Positions 23,042 through 29,965 of a DNA stretch of 37,720 bases are shown in pieces. The notes under the pieces are model-generated. The model was given only the letters and a program-made list of their open reading frames with translations, was not told the origin of the DNA and searched no databases. Positions within the stretch are counted from its first letter, which is position 1, and each line of letters starts with the position of its first letter. This DNA is from CAYXZQ01 sp964469935 (GTDB lineage Archaea; Nanobdellota; Nanobdellia; Woesearchaeales; DSVV01), in the NCBI GenBank assembly GCA_964469935.1, contig CAYXZQ010000011.1, positions 1-37,720 of the forward strand, read 5' to 3'. A program made the position numbers and the translations under genes.

Positions 23042-23617
23042 ATGGTCATGTTCTCGAAAAACAAAGAGGCGGCACTCAGGAGAAAGGACCATTCGAAGAA
23101 GGGCAGCATCGATGAGGAGGTTGTCCCGGCCCTCGAGGCGATAAACGCCATGCCTGATTTCTACACCACGAGCTCCTGCGCAGGCAGGATAGTCCTTCTG
23201 AGGGAGCCCAGGTCGAGGAAGAAGAAGGATTTCGAATGGCTCTATGTATCTCATTCAGAGCCCGACATCACCAGGATAAGGGCTGCTCTGGACAAGCTGC
23301 CAAAAGACAAGGTCTGGCTCAGGATGGAGCCGTTCATAATACACGTATGCTCAAGGGACATGGGGTCTGCAGAGAGGTTCCTTGCAGTCATGAGGAAGGC
23401 CGGGCTCAAGCACTCCGGCATCCTTGCAGCCAGAAAGAGGATAGTAATAGAGGTCGCAGGAAACGAGCGCATGGACGTCCCAGTGGCAGCTGAAGGCAGG
23501 ATGCTGGTTGGCGAGGAATATCTTGGGCGTGTCACACGCGAAGCATGGGACAGGCTTGTCCTCAGCAGGAAGAGGCTTGCGTTGCTAACCACGATGCTCA
23601 GCACCGAAGTGAAATGA
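23042..23617 (+). CDS. taw3: tRNA wybutosine-synthesis protein Taw3/TYW3 family
   Basis: 191 aa. The opening FSKNKEAALRRKDHSKKGSIDEEVVPALEAINAMPDFYTTSSCAGRI is the TYW3 signature, including SKKGSIDE and TTSSCAGRI. TYW3 proteins are SAM-dependent N4-methylases in the making of wybutosine-type bases at position 37 of tRNA-Phe. The protein is of normal length. TTAAATATAT at 23018-23027 is upstream; its spacing fits ATG 23048 slightly better than ATG 23042, a two-codon difference. Its SAM requirement fits the next gene, metK. Confidence 0.92.
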   Translation: MVMFSKNKEAALRRKDHSKKGSIDEEVVPALEAINAMPDFYTTSSCAGRIVLLREPRSRKKKDFEWLYVSHSEPDITRIRAALDKLPKDKVWLRMEPFIIHVCSRDMGSAERFLAVMRKAGLKHSGILAARKRIVIEVAGNERMDVPVAAEGRMLVGEEYLGRVTREAWDRLVLSRKRLALLTTMLSTEVK

Positions 23618-23647
23618 TATTCTGATAGGAATATTTTTGTCAGGAGA

Positions 23648-23693
23648 TTTTATATATCCCCTGTATTTTTTGTTCCGAAAACTACAGCGAGGT
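23648..23693 (+). promoter_or_regulatory. TATA box and ribosome site of metK
   Basis: TTTTATATAT at 23648-23657 is followed by a leader of about 25 nt with GAGGT (23689-23693), 8 nt before ATG 23702. Confidence 0.55.
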
Positions 23694-23701
23694 TAATCAA
23701 T

Positions 23702-24907
23702 ATGGCAAAGAGATATTTTTTCACGAGCGAGAGTGTGACAGAGGGCCATCCTGACAAGATGTGCGACCAGATAAGCGACGCTGTCCTTGACGCGGTGCTA
23801 AAGGAAGACCCGAAAGGCAGGGTAGCAATCGAGACCCTGACAAAGACCGGGTTTGTCGTCGTAGCAGGAGAGCTCACAACGACCACCTATGTCGATTTCC
23901 AGAAGGTGGTCAGGGACACGATAAGGGACATCGGCTATGACGACCCGATGTTCGGCTTTGACTGCGACGGCTGCGGTGTCCTTACAGCAGTGTCAGAGCA
24001 GTCCCCAGACATAAGCCAGGGAGTGACTGAGGGAGAGGGCAAGTTCAAGGAGATGGGCGCAGGAGACCAGGGGATGATGTTCGGCTATGCCACGAACGAG
24101 ACGCCTGAGTTCATGCCGCTTCCGATAGTCCTTGCGCAGAAGCTGACCAAGAAGCTTGCAGAGGTCAGGAAGAAGAAGATCCTCCCATACCTCAGGCCGG
24201 ACGGCAAGAGCCAGGTGACAGTGGAATACGAGGACGGCAAGCCCTTGAGGGTAGATGCAGTCGTCATCGCAGCCCAGCATTCCGACACTGTCACGGCTGA
24301 GCAGCTGGAAGAGGACATCCAGAAGAGGGTGATAGAGCCTGTCTGCAATTCCTGGATAGACTCCAAGACAAAGTACTACATAAACGCAACGGGGAAGTTC
24401 GTGCTCGGCGGGCCTGTTGCAGACGCCGGGGTCACAGGGAGGAAGATAATCGTCGATACCTATGGGGGGCACGGAAGCCATGGCGGAGGCGCGTTCTCAG
24501 GAAAGGACCCGTCGAAGGTCGACAGGAGCGGTGCTTACGCCGGCAGGTACATTGCCAAGAACGTCGTCGCAGCCGGCCTGGCGGATAAGTGCGAGGTCCA
24601 GCTGGCATACGCCATAGGCGTCGCAGATCCTGTATCAGTGCTCGTCAACTGCTTCGACACCAACAGGATACCTGAGGACAGTATTGCAGAGCTCATAAGG
24701 AAGCATTTCCCTCTCAAGCCAGGCGACATAATAGACTCGCTCAAGCTCAGGCGGCCCATCTACAGGAAGACCGCTGCATACGGGCACTTCGGACGAAATG
24801 ACCCTGACTTCACGTGGGAGCAGACAGACAGGGCAGAAGAGCTCAGGAAGGCCGCAGGAAAGCTCGACAAGCCCGAGAAGACAGGCAACCAGGTGCCTCT
24901 CGACTGA
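23702..24907 (+). CDS. metK: S-adenosylmethionine synthetase, bacterial/eukaryotic MetK type
   Basis: 401 aa. FFTSESVTEGHPDKMCDQISDAVLDA, GAGDQGMMFGYA, and the GGHGSHGGGAFSGKDPSKVDRSGAYA block are the three signatures of the classic MetK family, which makes SAM from methionine and ATP as a dimer or tetramer. Most archaea use the very divergent MAT family, so this copy is probably of bacterial origin. The usual GGMGxHGGG here reads GGHGSHGGG. Length is normal and no domain is missing. It precedes hpt on the same strand with its own promoter between. Confidence 0.96.
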   Translation: MAKRYFFTSESVTEGHPDKMCDQISDAVLDAVLKEDPKGRVAIETLTKTGFVVVAGELTTTTYVDFQKVVRDTIRDIGYDDPMFGFDCDGCGVLTAVSEQSPDISQGVTEGEGKFKEMGAGDQGMMFGYATNETPEFMPLPIVLAQKLTKKLAEVRKKKILPYLRPDGKSQVTVEYEDGKPLRVDAVVIAAQHSDTVTAEQLEEDIQKRVIEPVCNSWIDSKTKYYINATGKFVLGGPVADAGVTGRKIIVDTYGGHGSHGGGAFSGKDPSKVDRSGAYAGRYIAKNVVAAGLADKCEVQLAYAIGVADPVSVLVNCFDTNRIPEDSIAELIRKHFPLKPGDIIDSLKLRRPIYRKTAAYGHFGRNDPDFTWEQTDRAEELRKAAGKLDKPEKTGNQVPLD

Positions 24908-24912
24908 AAAGC

Positions 24913-24922
24913 TTTATATATC
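24913..24922 (+). promoter_or_regulatory. TATA box of hpt
   Basis: TTTATATATC in the 36-nt gap after metK, 22-31 nt upstream of ATG 24944. Confidence 0.55.
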
Positions 24923-24943
24923 TTTTTCTTTTATTTCCCTGCG

Positions 24944-25462
24944 ATGGAAGGTAATTTCAAAGTCTTCAGGACAGGGGAGCAGCTCGCGGAAAGGATAGGA
25001 GAGCTTGCAAAAGAGATATCAAGGGATTACAAGGAAGTGGTCGTGGCCTGCGTATTGAAGGGTTCCTTCGTGTTCTGCGCCGACCTTGTCAGGGCGATGT
25101 CTGCTCAGGGGATGGACAAGGTCAAAATCGAGTTTTTGAAGGTGAAGAGCTATTCAGGCAGGCAGTCCACAGGCAATGTGAAGATAGAATACCTCTCCGG
25201 GGATGTGAAAGGCAGGGACGTCCTTGTCGTCGAGGACATCGTCGATACAGGAAGGACGATGAAGGCGCTGAAGGGATTTCTCATGGACAGCGGTGCAAAA
25301 TCAGCAAGAGTATGCACACTCCTTGACAAGCCATCAAGGAGGGTGAACGACCAGAGCCCGCAGTATGTCGGGTTCGAGGTTCCTGACAGGTTTGTCGTGG
25401 GCTTCGGCCTCGACTGCGACGAGAAGTACAGGGAGCTTGACTGCATAGGATTTCTTGAATAG
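24944..25462 (+). CDS. hpt: Hypoxanthine phosphoribosyltransferase
   Basis: 172 aa. It carries the PRPP-binding motif VVEDIVDTGRTM (residues 95-106), the loop VACVLKGSFVFCADLVRAM, the flexible-loop segment KSYSGRQSTG and the purine-binding end DRFVVGFGLDCDEKYR. These are the features of bacterial-type HPRT, which turns hypoxanthine (and often guanine) plus PRPP into IMP (GMP). It fits the nearby mtaD-mtnP pair, which would release hypoxanthine from methylthioadenosine. Confidence 0.95.
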   Translation: MEGNFKVFRTGEQLAERIGELAKEISRDYKEVVVACVLKGSFVFCADLVRAMSAQGMDKVKIEFLKVKSYSGRQSTGNVKIEYLSGDVKGRDVLVVEDIVDTGRTMKALKGFLMDSGAKSARVCTLLDKPSRRVNDQSPQYVGFEVPDRFVVGFGLDCDEKYRELDCIGFLE

Positions 25463-25466
25463 GCAT

Positions 25467-25477
25467 TTTTATATATC
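25467..25477 (+). promoter_or_regulatory. TATA box of the U32 gene
   Basis: TTTTTATATATCC; its distance (about 26 nt from box centre) favours ATG 25498 over the in-frame ATG at 25480. Confidence 0.55.
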
Positions 25478-25497
25478 CGATGAGAGTTCTCCATGGC

Positions 25498-26718
25498 ATG
25501 AATAAGCCGGAGCTTCTTGCTCCTGCAGGGAACATGGAGATGCTTGCAGCTGCGATAGATTCGGGCGCGGATGCAGTTTTCTTCGGGGTGGAAGGGATGA
25601 ACATGCGCGCAGGCGCTGACAATTTCTCCCTGCAAGAGCTGGACAAGGTCGTGGAAAGGTGCCACAAGGCAGGCAGAAAGGCCTATCTCTGCGTCAACAC
25701 CATTATACCCGAAGAGGAGCTCGATATTCTGAAGGATGTGTTGATGGCAGGCAAAAATGCAAGGGCCGATGCTGTCATATGCTGGGACCTCTCCGTAATA
25801 AGAATGGCCCGTGCCATCGGACTGGAGGTGCACCTCTCGACCCAGGCCAGCGCTTCGAATTCTGCTGCACTAAAGGAGTACAAAAAGCTAGGCGTCAGCA
25901 GGGCGGTCCTCGCGAGGGAATGCACCCTGGAGCAGATAAGGGCCATCAGGGAAAAGACAGATATAGAACTGGAGGCATTTGTCCACGGCGCGATGTGCGT
26001 TGCTGTCTCCGGAAGATGCTTTATGTCTGAACACCTCTATGGCAGGAGCGCAAACAGGGGCGAATGCATCCAGCCGTGCAGGAGGAGCTATATCGTGACA
26101 GATCCCGAGACCGGAAAGGAGCTCGAGCTCTCCGACCATCACGTGATGAGCCCGAAGGATTTGTGTACTATAGGGTTCATCGACAGGCTGATGGACGCCG
26201 GCATCGACGCCTTCAAGATTGAGGGCAGGAACAGGTCTCCTGAATACGTGAAGATCGCTGTCGAGTGCTATAAGGAGGCGATAGGGCTTCACAGGAAGGG
26301 AAAGCTCACTCCTGACAGAAAGGAAGAGCTAAAAAAAAGGCTTGCAGAGGTCTACAACAGGGGCTTTTCAGGAGGCTTCTACATGGGAAGGCCGGTGGAT
26401 GAGTGGACTGATACGTACGGCAGCAGGTCGGCTATGGTCAAGGAATATGTGGGAAAGGTCAGGAATTATTATGCAAGGGCAGGGGCCTGCGAGATATTTC
26501 TCGAGACAGGAAGGATAAGGAAGGGTGACAGGCTCCTCTTCATCGGCCCGACCACTGGCTGTGAAGAGGCGCAGGCAGAATCTGTGCAGGTGGAAGGCAA
26601 GGTCACTGAAGAAGCGACGAAGGGGCAGTCCGTCGGCATTGCCATCAATTTCAGGGCAAGGGCAGGGGACAATGTTTATCTATGGAGAAAGAGGACAGGA
26701 AAAGACAATCAGGGCTGA
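25498..26718 (+). CDS. Peptidase U32 family protein (TrhP/RlhA-like)
   Basis: 406 aa. NKPELLAPAGNMEMLAAAIDSGADAVFFGVEGMNMRA is the U32 opening. HGAMCVAVSGRCFMSEHL and NRGECIQPCRRSY hold the four conserved Cys, which in characterised members bind an Fe-S cluster. DAFKIEGRNRSPEYV is also diagnostic. Characterised U32 proteins hydroxylate tRNA (TrhP) or 23S rRNA (RlhA) using prephenate-derived chemistry; proteolysis is doubtful. A C-terminal beta-barrel of about 80 residues is present. The 3' end overlaps the convergent mtaD by 10 bp. I choose ATG 25498 from TATA spacing. Confidence 0.92.
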   Translation: MNKPELLAPAGNMEMLAAAIDSGADAVFFGVEGMNMRAGADNFSLQELDKVVERCHKAGRKAYLCVNTIIPEEELDILKDVLMAGKNARADAVICWDLSVIRMARAIGLEVHLSTQASASNSAALKEYKKLGVSRAVLARECTLEQIRAIREKTDIELEAFVHGAMCVAVSGRCFMSEHLYGRSANRGECIQPCRRSYIVTDPETGKELELSDHHVMSPKDLCTIGFIDRLMDAGIDAFKIEGRNRSPEYVKIAVECYKEAIGLHRKGKLTPDRKEELKKRLAEVYNRGFSGGFYMGRPVDEWTDTYGSRSAMVKEYVGKVRNYYARAGACEIFLETGRIRKGDRLLFIGPTTGCEEAQAESVQVEGKVTEEATKGQSVGIAINFRARAGDNVYLWRKRTGKDNQG

Positions 26719-27965
26719 CATAGCCTTGACGCGTGCTCTGAGGCCTTGTCAAGTATCACATCCTCGTCCTTGACAGCCCTTCCCTGCATGAGAATCTTCC
26801 CGTCGCAGATGTTCGTGTCGACGCAGCTGCCGTCTGCAGAGTAGACGAGATTCGACAGGAGGTTGTGGTTTGGCACCATGAAATTCTTCCTCAGGTCAAT
26901 GAGCAGGATATCGGCGAGAGCCCCTTCCTTTATGTCGCCAGCATCGATGCCGAATCCCTTAGCGCCGTTCTTTGTCGCCATCGCGAATGCGTCTGCTGCA
27001 GGCATGACTGTGGGGTCGTCTGTGCTGAATTTCTGCAGGAGCGCAGCTGTCTTCATCTCACTGAACATGTCGAGGCTGTTGTTCGATGCGCATCCGTCAG
27101 TGCCAAGGGCCATGTTCAGCCCCGCCTTCTTCATGGCCTTGTAGGGGAACGCCTCGCCCACTGATAGCTTCATGTTGGAAGAAGGGTTGTGCACGACAGT
27201 GACATCGTTCTTTTTAAGGAGTTCAATCTCCCTGCCATTGACCCAGACAGAATGGCATGCGACAAGCTCAGGGCAGAGGAACCCGATGCTCTCGAGATAT
27301 TCGACAGGCCTCATGCCGTGCTTCTTCCTGCAGTCGTCGACCTCCTTCTTGGTCTCGGAGAGGTGGAAATGGATCTTCAGGCGGTTCTTCTGCGCAAGTT
27401 CCCTTGCCCATTGCAAAGACTCGGGCGATACAGTGTACAAGGCGTGCGGACCGAGGGTGAATGATAACCTCTTGCTGTACTGTTTCGACTCTTCCAGGAG
27501 CCTCATGTTCTCCTTTATCTGCTCCCTTGCCCTGTCCTGGTCGAACATGTCGATGAGCACAGAGCTGACCGCAGCCCTCATGCCCGAATCGTGGGCGGCT
27601 TTTGCAGTTCCGTGGAAATGCCAGTACATGTCATTGAAGAAAGTGGTGCCTGTCTTTGTCATCTCAAGGCAGGCGAGCCTCGTGCCCCAATAGACGTCCT
27701 TCTCAGTGAGCTTCGCCTCGAGGGGCCATATCTTTGTCTTGAGCCACGCGTCAAGCTTCATGTCGTCTGCATACCCCCGAAGAAGGGTCATGGCCGAATG
27801 CGTGTGGCAGTTGAACAGCCCAGGGACAGCTGCCATGTTCCTGCCGTCGAGCTTGTGGTCAGCCTCTGTGCTTACCTTTGCAGCTATCTCCCTTATCCTG
27901 TTCTCCTCTATGTAGATGTCCTTGTTTTCCTTTCCAAGGAGCGCCCCTTTGATGATTATGCTCAT
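26709..27965 (-). CDS. mtaD: Methylthioadenosine / S-adenosylhomocysteine deaminase
   Basis: 418 aa amidohydrolase. Metal ligands: FNCHTHSAM (H54, H56), HFHLSE and ACHSVWV, and the GTDGCASNNSLDMFSEM block. This combination is typical of the MtaD/DadD/SsnA branch, which deaminates methylthioadenosine (to methylthioinosine) and related adenosines in archaea and bacteria. The first codon overlaps the mtnP stop as ATGA, so the two are co-translated, which supports MTA as substrate. In archaea the enzyme may also take 5'-deoxyadenosine and SAH. Confidence 0.92.
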   Translation of the reverse strand: MSIIIKGALLGKENKDIYIEENRIREIAAKVSTEADHKLDGRNMAAVPGLFNCHTHSAMTLLRGYADDMKLDAWLKTKIWPLEAKLTEKDVYWGTRLACLEMTKTGTTFFNDMYWHFHGTAKAAHDSGMRAAVSSVLIDMFDQDRAREQIKENMRLLEESKQYSKRLSFTLGPHALYTVSPESLQWARELAQKNRLKIHFHLSETKKEVDDCRKKHGMRPVEYLESIGFLCPELVACHSVWVNGREIELLKKNDVTVVHNPSSNMKLSVGEAFPYKAMKKAGLNMALGTDGCASNNSLDMFSEMKTAALLQKFSTDDPTVMPAADAFAMATKNGAKGFGIDAGDIKEGALADILLIDLRKNFMVPNHNLLSNLVYSADGSCVDTNICDGKILMQGRAVKDEDVILDKASEHASRLCQP

Positions 27966-28645
27966 CCTATCACCTTCTGGAGCAATGCCATTGCTTTTTC
28001 TGCATTCTTCTTCTGAATCTTCCTAATCTCATCCCATTCAGGGGCTTTGCCTATCCCGTTTGCAAAATTATCCACTGAGCAGATGACTGCATAATCGATT
28101 CCTGCCTCGTTGGCAAGCGCCGCTTCAGACGATATCGTCATGCCGACGACATCAGCGAACGCTGATATGAACCTGACTTCTGCAGGTGTCTCGAACCTCG
28201 GCCCGGGCGACTGGTAATATGTGCCTTTTTTCAGGACAGGCTGGCTTATCTTTTCAGCTGCAGAGATTATCCTTTCCCTTAGAACACTGCTCAGCCTGGG
28301 TGTCGTGAAATTGATGCTTTCGTCAAAGAAAGTGGGTATGCCTGAAAGCTGCATGTAATCGTCTATTATCACGATATCGCCGGGAGTAATGCTTTTTTTG
28401 AGGCTCCCGCAGGAAGAGAGGGCGATTATATCATTTATGCCGAGATCCTTCATTGCCTGGATATTGGCCCTGTGGTTTATCATATGGGGTGGCGTGTCCC
28501 TTCCGTGGCGCTGGATGAACACGATCTTTTGGCTGATTCGCGCAGATAGCCTGCCGTACTTGGTGCTGACAGCCTTCTCTTCGAGGTCTGCGAACAGGTC
28601 CGAGTCAAGAAATCCAGAACCGCCTATTATCCCCGTCCTCCCCAT
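27962..28645 (-). CDS. mtnP: Methylthioinosine/methylthioadenosine phosphorylase family
   Basis: 227 aa. GIIGGSGF, FIQRHGRD, PHMINHRANIQAM, and SPGPRFETPAEVRF mark the MTAP/PNP-2 family, which splits methylthio-nucleosides with phosphate. Near the end, where adenosine-specific MTAPs have T-D-x-D, this protein has S-V-D-N (CSVDNFANG). Loss of the base-binding Asp in favour of Asn suggests a 6-oxopurine substrate, i.e. methylthioinosine, which is exactly the product of the coupled deaminase. It is shorter than human MTAP at the C-terminus. The promoter is a minus-strand A/T box at 28664-28678, about 19-33 nt upstream. Confidence 0.88.
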   Translation of the reverse strand: MGRTGIIGGSGFLDSDLFADLEEKAVSTKYGRLSARISQKIVFIQRHGRDTPPHMINHRANIQAMKDLGINDIIALSSCGSLKKSITPGDIVIIDDYMQLSGIPTFFDESINFTTPRLSSVLRERIISAAEKISQPVLKKGTYYQSPGPRFETPAEVRFISAFADVVGMTISSEAALANEAGIDYAVICSVDNFANGIGKAPEWDEIRKIQKKNAEKAMALLQKVIG

Positions 28646-28663
28646 GAGGATTATGAAAACAGG

Positions 28664-28678
28664 TTATATTTATATTTA
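28664..28678 (-). promoter_or_regulatory. TATA box of the mtnP-mtaD operon
   Basis: Minus-strand TAAATATAAATATAA with leaderless spacing to ATG 28645. Confidence 0.55.
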
Positions 28679-28689
28679 ACTGCCAAAGA

Positions 28690-28698
28690 TTTTTAAAT
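28690..28698 (+). promoter_or_regulatory. TATA box of dph5
   Basis: TTTTTAAAT, 23-31 nt upstream of ATG 28721; separate from the divergent mtnP box. Confidence 0.55.
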
Positions 28699-28720
28699 CC
28701 TCTCAGTTCCCCCTGGTGCC

Positions 28721-29461
28721 ATGGCGCTCTACATGATAGGACTCGGCCTCTGGGACGCGACTGACATATCTGTCAAGGGACTCGAGGCTGTGAAGAGATG
28801 CGATTTTGTCTACCTGGAGAACTATACTTCAAGGCTCGGGTGCAGCGTGGATGAGCTTGAGAAGCTCTATGGAAAGAAGGTGATCCTTGCGGACAGGGAG
28901 CAGGTCGAGATAAATGCCGACGACATCCTGGACCTTGCGATAAAGAGGGATATCGCGTTCCTCATTGTCGGCGACGTGCTTGCGGCGACGACCCACAATG
29001 ACATAAGGCTAAGGGCAGAGAAGAAGGGCATAAAGGTGCATATCATACACAATGCCTCGGTATTGCTCGCTGTCGGAGAGACAGGGCTTGAGCTCTACAA
29101 GTTCGGTAGGGTGACATCAATACCTTTCGAGAACAGCAACGTCAAGTCTCCTGTCGAGGCATTCAGGAAGAATTTTGAGATAGGGCTGCATACGCTATTT
29201 CTGCTCGACATTAGCAGGCATGACGACGCTTACATGACGATCAGTGATGCTGTCTCGTACCTGCAGAGGGAAGGGGTGGACAGGTACATAGGCGTAGGCT
29301 GCGCAGGCCTTGGCTCCGGCTCGCCCGAGATAAGGGTCGGGCTGCTCGATGACCTTAAGATGGAGAAGTTCACGCTTTTCCCGCAATGCCTCATAATCCC
29401 CGGCAGGATGCACTTCATCGAGGAAGAGACATTGAAGGCTTTCAAAAAGCAAATTATTTAA
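28721..29461 (+). CDS. dph5: Diphthine synthase (DphB/Dph5)
   Basis: 246 aa. MIGLGLWDATDISVKGLEAVKRCDFVYLENYTS and VIVGDVLAATTH-type segments mark the tetrapyrrole-methylase fold of Dph5, which trimethylates the diphthamide precursor on elongation factor 2 using SAM. VHIIHNASVLLAVGETGLELYKFG is also conserved. Length is normal. Its last codons (…FKKQII) lie inside the repeated cassette that follows: the CAAAAAGCAAATTATTTAAAG sequence recurs before the tRNA, so the gene's 3' tip is part of a duplicated segment. Confidence 0.95.
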   Translation: MALYMIGLGLWDATDISVKGLEAVKRCDFVYLENYTSRLGCSVDELEKLYGKKVILADREQVEINADDILDLAIKRDIAFLIVGDVLAATTHNDIRLRAEKKGIKVHIIHNASVLLAVGETGLELYKFGRVTSIPFENSNVKSPVEAFRKNFEIGLHTLFLLDISRHDDAYMTISDAVSYLQREGVDRYIGVGCAGLGSGSPEIRVGLLDDLKMEKFTLFPQCLIIPGRMHFIEEETLKAFKKQII

Positions 29462-29497
29462 AGTGGATGCTGTTTTTCCGGTCCTATTGGTAGCCCC
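29443..29497 (+). repeat. Repeat copy 1: dph5 tail, tRNA promoter and first tRNA bases, cut by gap
   Basis: Starts CAAAAAGCAA, includes the ATTATTTAAAG promoter box and runs to AGCCCC, the first bases of the tRNA, where the assembly breaks. It is identical over 45 bp with copy 2 (29598-29642), and over 55 bp with copy 3 (29741-29795). Confidence 0.9.
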
Positions 29498-29597
29498 NNN
29501 NNNNNNNNNNNNNNNNNNNNNNNNNNNNNNNNNNNNNNNNNNNNNNNNNNNNNNNNNNNNNNNNNNNNNNNNNNNNNNNNNNNNNNNNNNNNNNNNN
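29498..29597. other. Assembly gap (100 N)
   Basis: Exactly 100 N, the usual placeholder for a gap of unknown length. It is flanked on both sides by the same 45-bp sequence, so the contigs may in fact overlap and no sequence be missing, or a repeat may have been collapsed. Confidence 0.97.
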
Positions 29598-29652
29598 ATT
29601 ATTTAAAGTGGATGCTGTTTTTCCGGTCCTATTGGTAGCCCCGTGGTGTAGC
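29598..29652 (+). repeat. Repeat copy 2: tRNA promoter and first 16 nt of tRNA-Gln
   Basis: Identical to copy 3 (29751-29805), 153 bp downstream. It ends with AGCCCCGTGGTGTAGC, positions 1-16 of the tRNA, after which the two copies diverge completely. Confidence 0.92.
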
Positions 29653-29740
29653 AACCCGGTTTTTGGCACCAAAACCCGGTAAAATGCATGCAGGTGCTAT
29701 CTCGCTTCGGCTCGATAGCACGATTTGTTGATTCTGGTTA
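29637..29740 (+). other. tRNA-Gln 5'-end remnant joined to a hairpin-rich 88-nt sequence
   Basis: The first 16 nt match tRNA-Gln; no 3' half follows. The remaining 88 nt hold two strong hairpins: CCGGTTTTTGG / CCAAAACCCGG (29656-29666 with 29669-29679, 10 of 11 pairs, 2-nt loop) and GTGCTATC / GATAGCAC (29694-29701 with 29714-29721), the latter capped by GC-TTCG-GC, a stable UUCG tetraloop. With the complete promoter just upstream it may be transcribed. It could be a tRNA pseudogene, a small RNA, or an assembly artefact. Confidence 0.5.
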
Positions 29741-29805
29741 CAAAAAGCAAATTATTTAAAGTGGATGCTGTTTTTCCGGTCCTATTGGTAGCCCCGTGGT
29801 GTAGC
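29741..29805 (+). repeat. Repeat copy 3, leading into the intact tRNA-Gln
   Basis: 65 bp: CAAAAAGCAA (also the tail of dph5), promoter box ATTATTTAAAG (29751-29761), and tRNA nucleotides 1-16. It carries the promoter of the intact tRNA gene. Confidence 0.9.
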
Positions 29806-29827
29806 GGCCAATCATTCAGGATTTTGG

Positions 29828-29859
29828 ACGGATGACTGTCTTTTCAGGATCCGGAGAAT
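29828..29859 (+). other. tRNA-Gln intron 1, canonical 37/38 site
   Basis: 32 nt with a complete bulge-helix-bulge: inner helix CGGAT/ATCCG (29829-29833 with 29849-29853), 3-nt bulges GGA and ATG, and a 4-bp central helix between loop TTTT and intron GAGA (two A-U and two G-U pairs). Confidence 0.88.
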
Positions 29860-29880
29860 GTCCTGAGACCTCGGTTCGAA

Positions 29881-29917
29881 ATGCGATGAGCAGACTACGC
29901 GGTCTTTCGCACGCAAT
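29881..29917 (+). other. tRNA-Gln intron 2, T-loop 59/60 site
   Basis: 37 nt. Inner helix TGCGA/TCGCA (29882-29886 with 29907-29911), 3-nt bulges AAA and ATT, and a central helix between T-loop TTCG (29875-29878) and intron CGCA (29912-29915) with one mismatch. The geometry matches the archaeal splicing-endonuclease target at a non-canonical position. Confidence 0.85.
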
Positions 29918-29931
29918 TCCGGGCGGGGCTA

Positions 29932-29947
29932 TTTTTCTTATTTTTAT
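29932..29947 (+). terminator. T-rich terminator of tRNA-Gln
   Basis: TTTTTCTTATTTTTAT directly after the tRNA, the usual archaeal oligo-T termination signal. Confidence 0.6.
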
Positions 29948-29965
29948 CAAGTTCGGAATATTGCA

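Larger units (their letters stand above)
29790..29931 (+). tRNA. tRNA-Gln (UUG) with two introns
   Basis: Acceptor AGCCCCG / CGGGGCT plus discriminator A; D-arm GTGT...TCAT; anticodon stem CAGGA / TCCTG, loop TTTTGG-G with anticodon TTG (29824-29826); T-stem CTCGG / CCGGG. After removal of a 32-nt intron at 37/38 and a 37-nt intron in the T-loop at 59/60, the mature tRNA is 73 nt with loop TTCGAAT, a standard archaeal tRNA-Gln. Without removal of the second intron the T-loop cannot form. CCA is not encoded. The promoter box ATTATTTAAAG lies about 29-39 nt upstream and a T-rich terminator follows (29932-29947). Confidence 0.93.

Noticed and set aside
29637..29740. 5' half of a trans-spliced (split) tRNA-Gln
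   Set aside because: Match to tRNA stops at position 16, before the D-arm closes. Known split tRNAs break mainly at intron positions, and an intact tRNA-Gln lies 150 bp away.
29443..29805. CRISPR-like repeat array
   Set aside because: Only two or three copies, the repeat is a promoter plus tRNA start, spacing is irregular and no cas genes are present.
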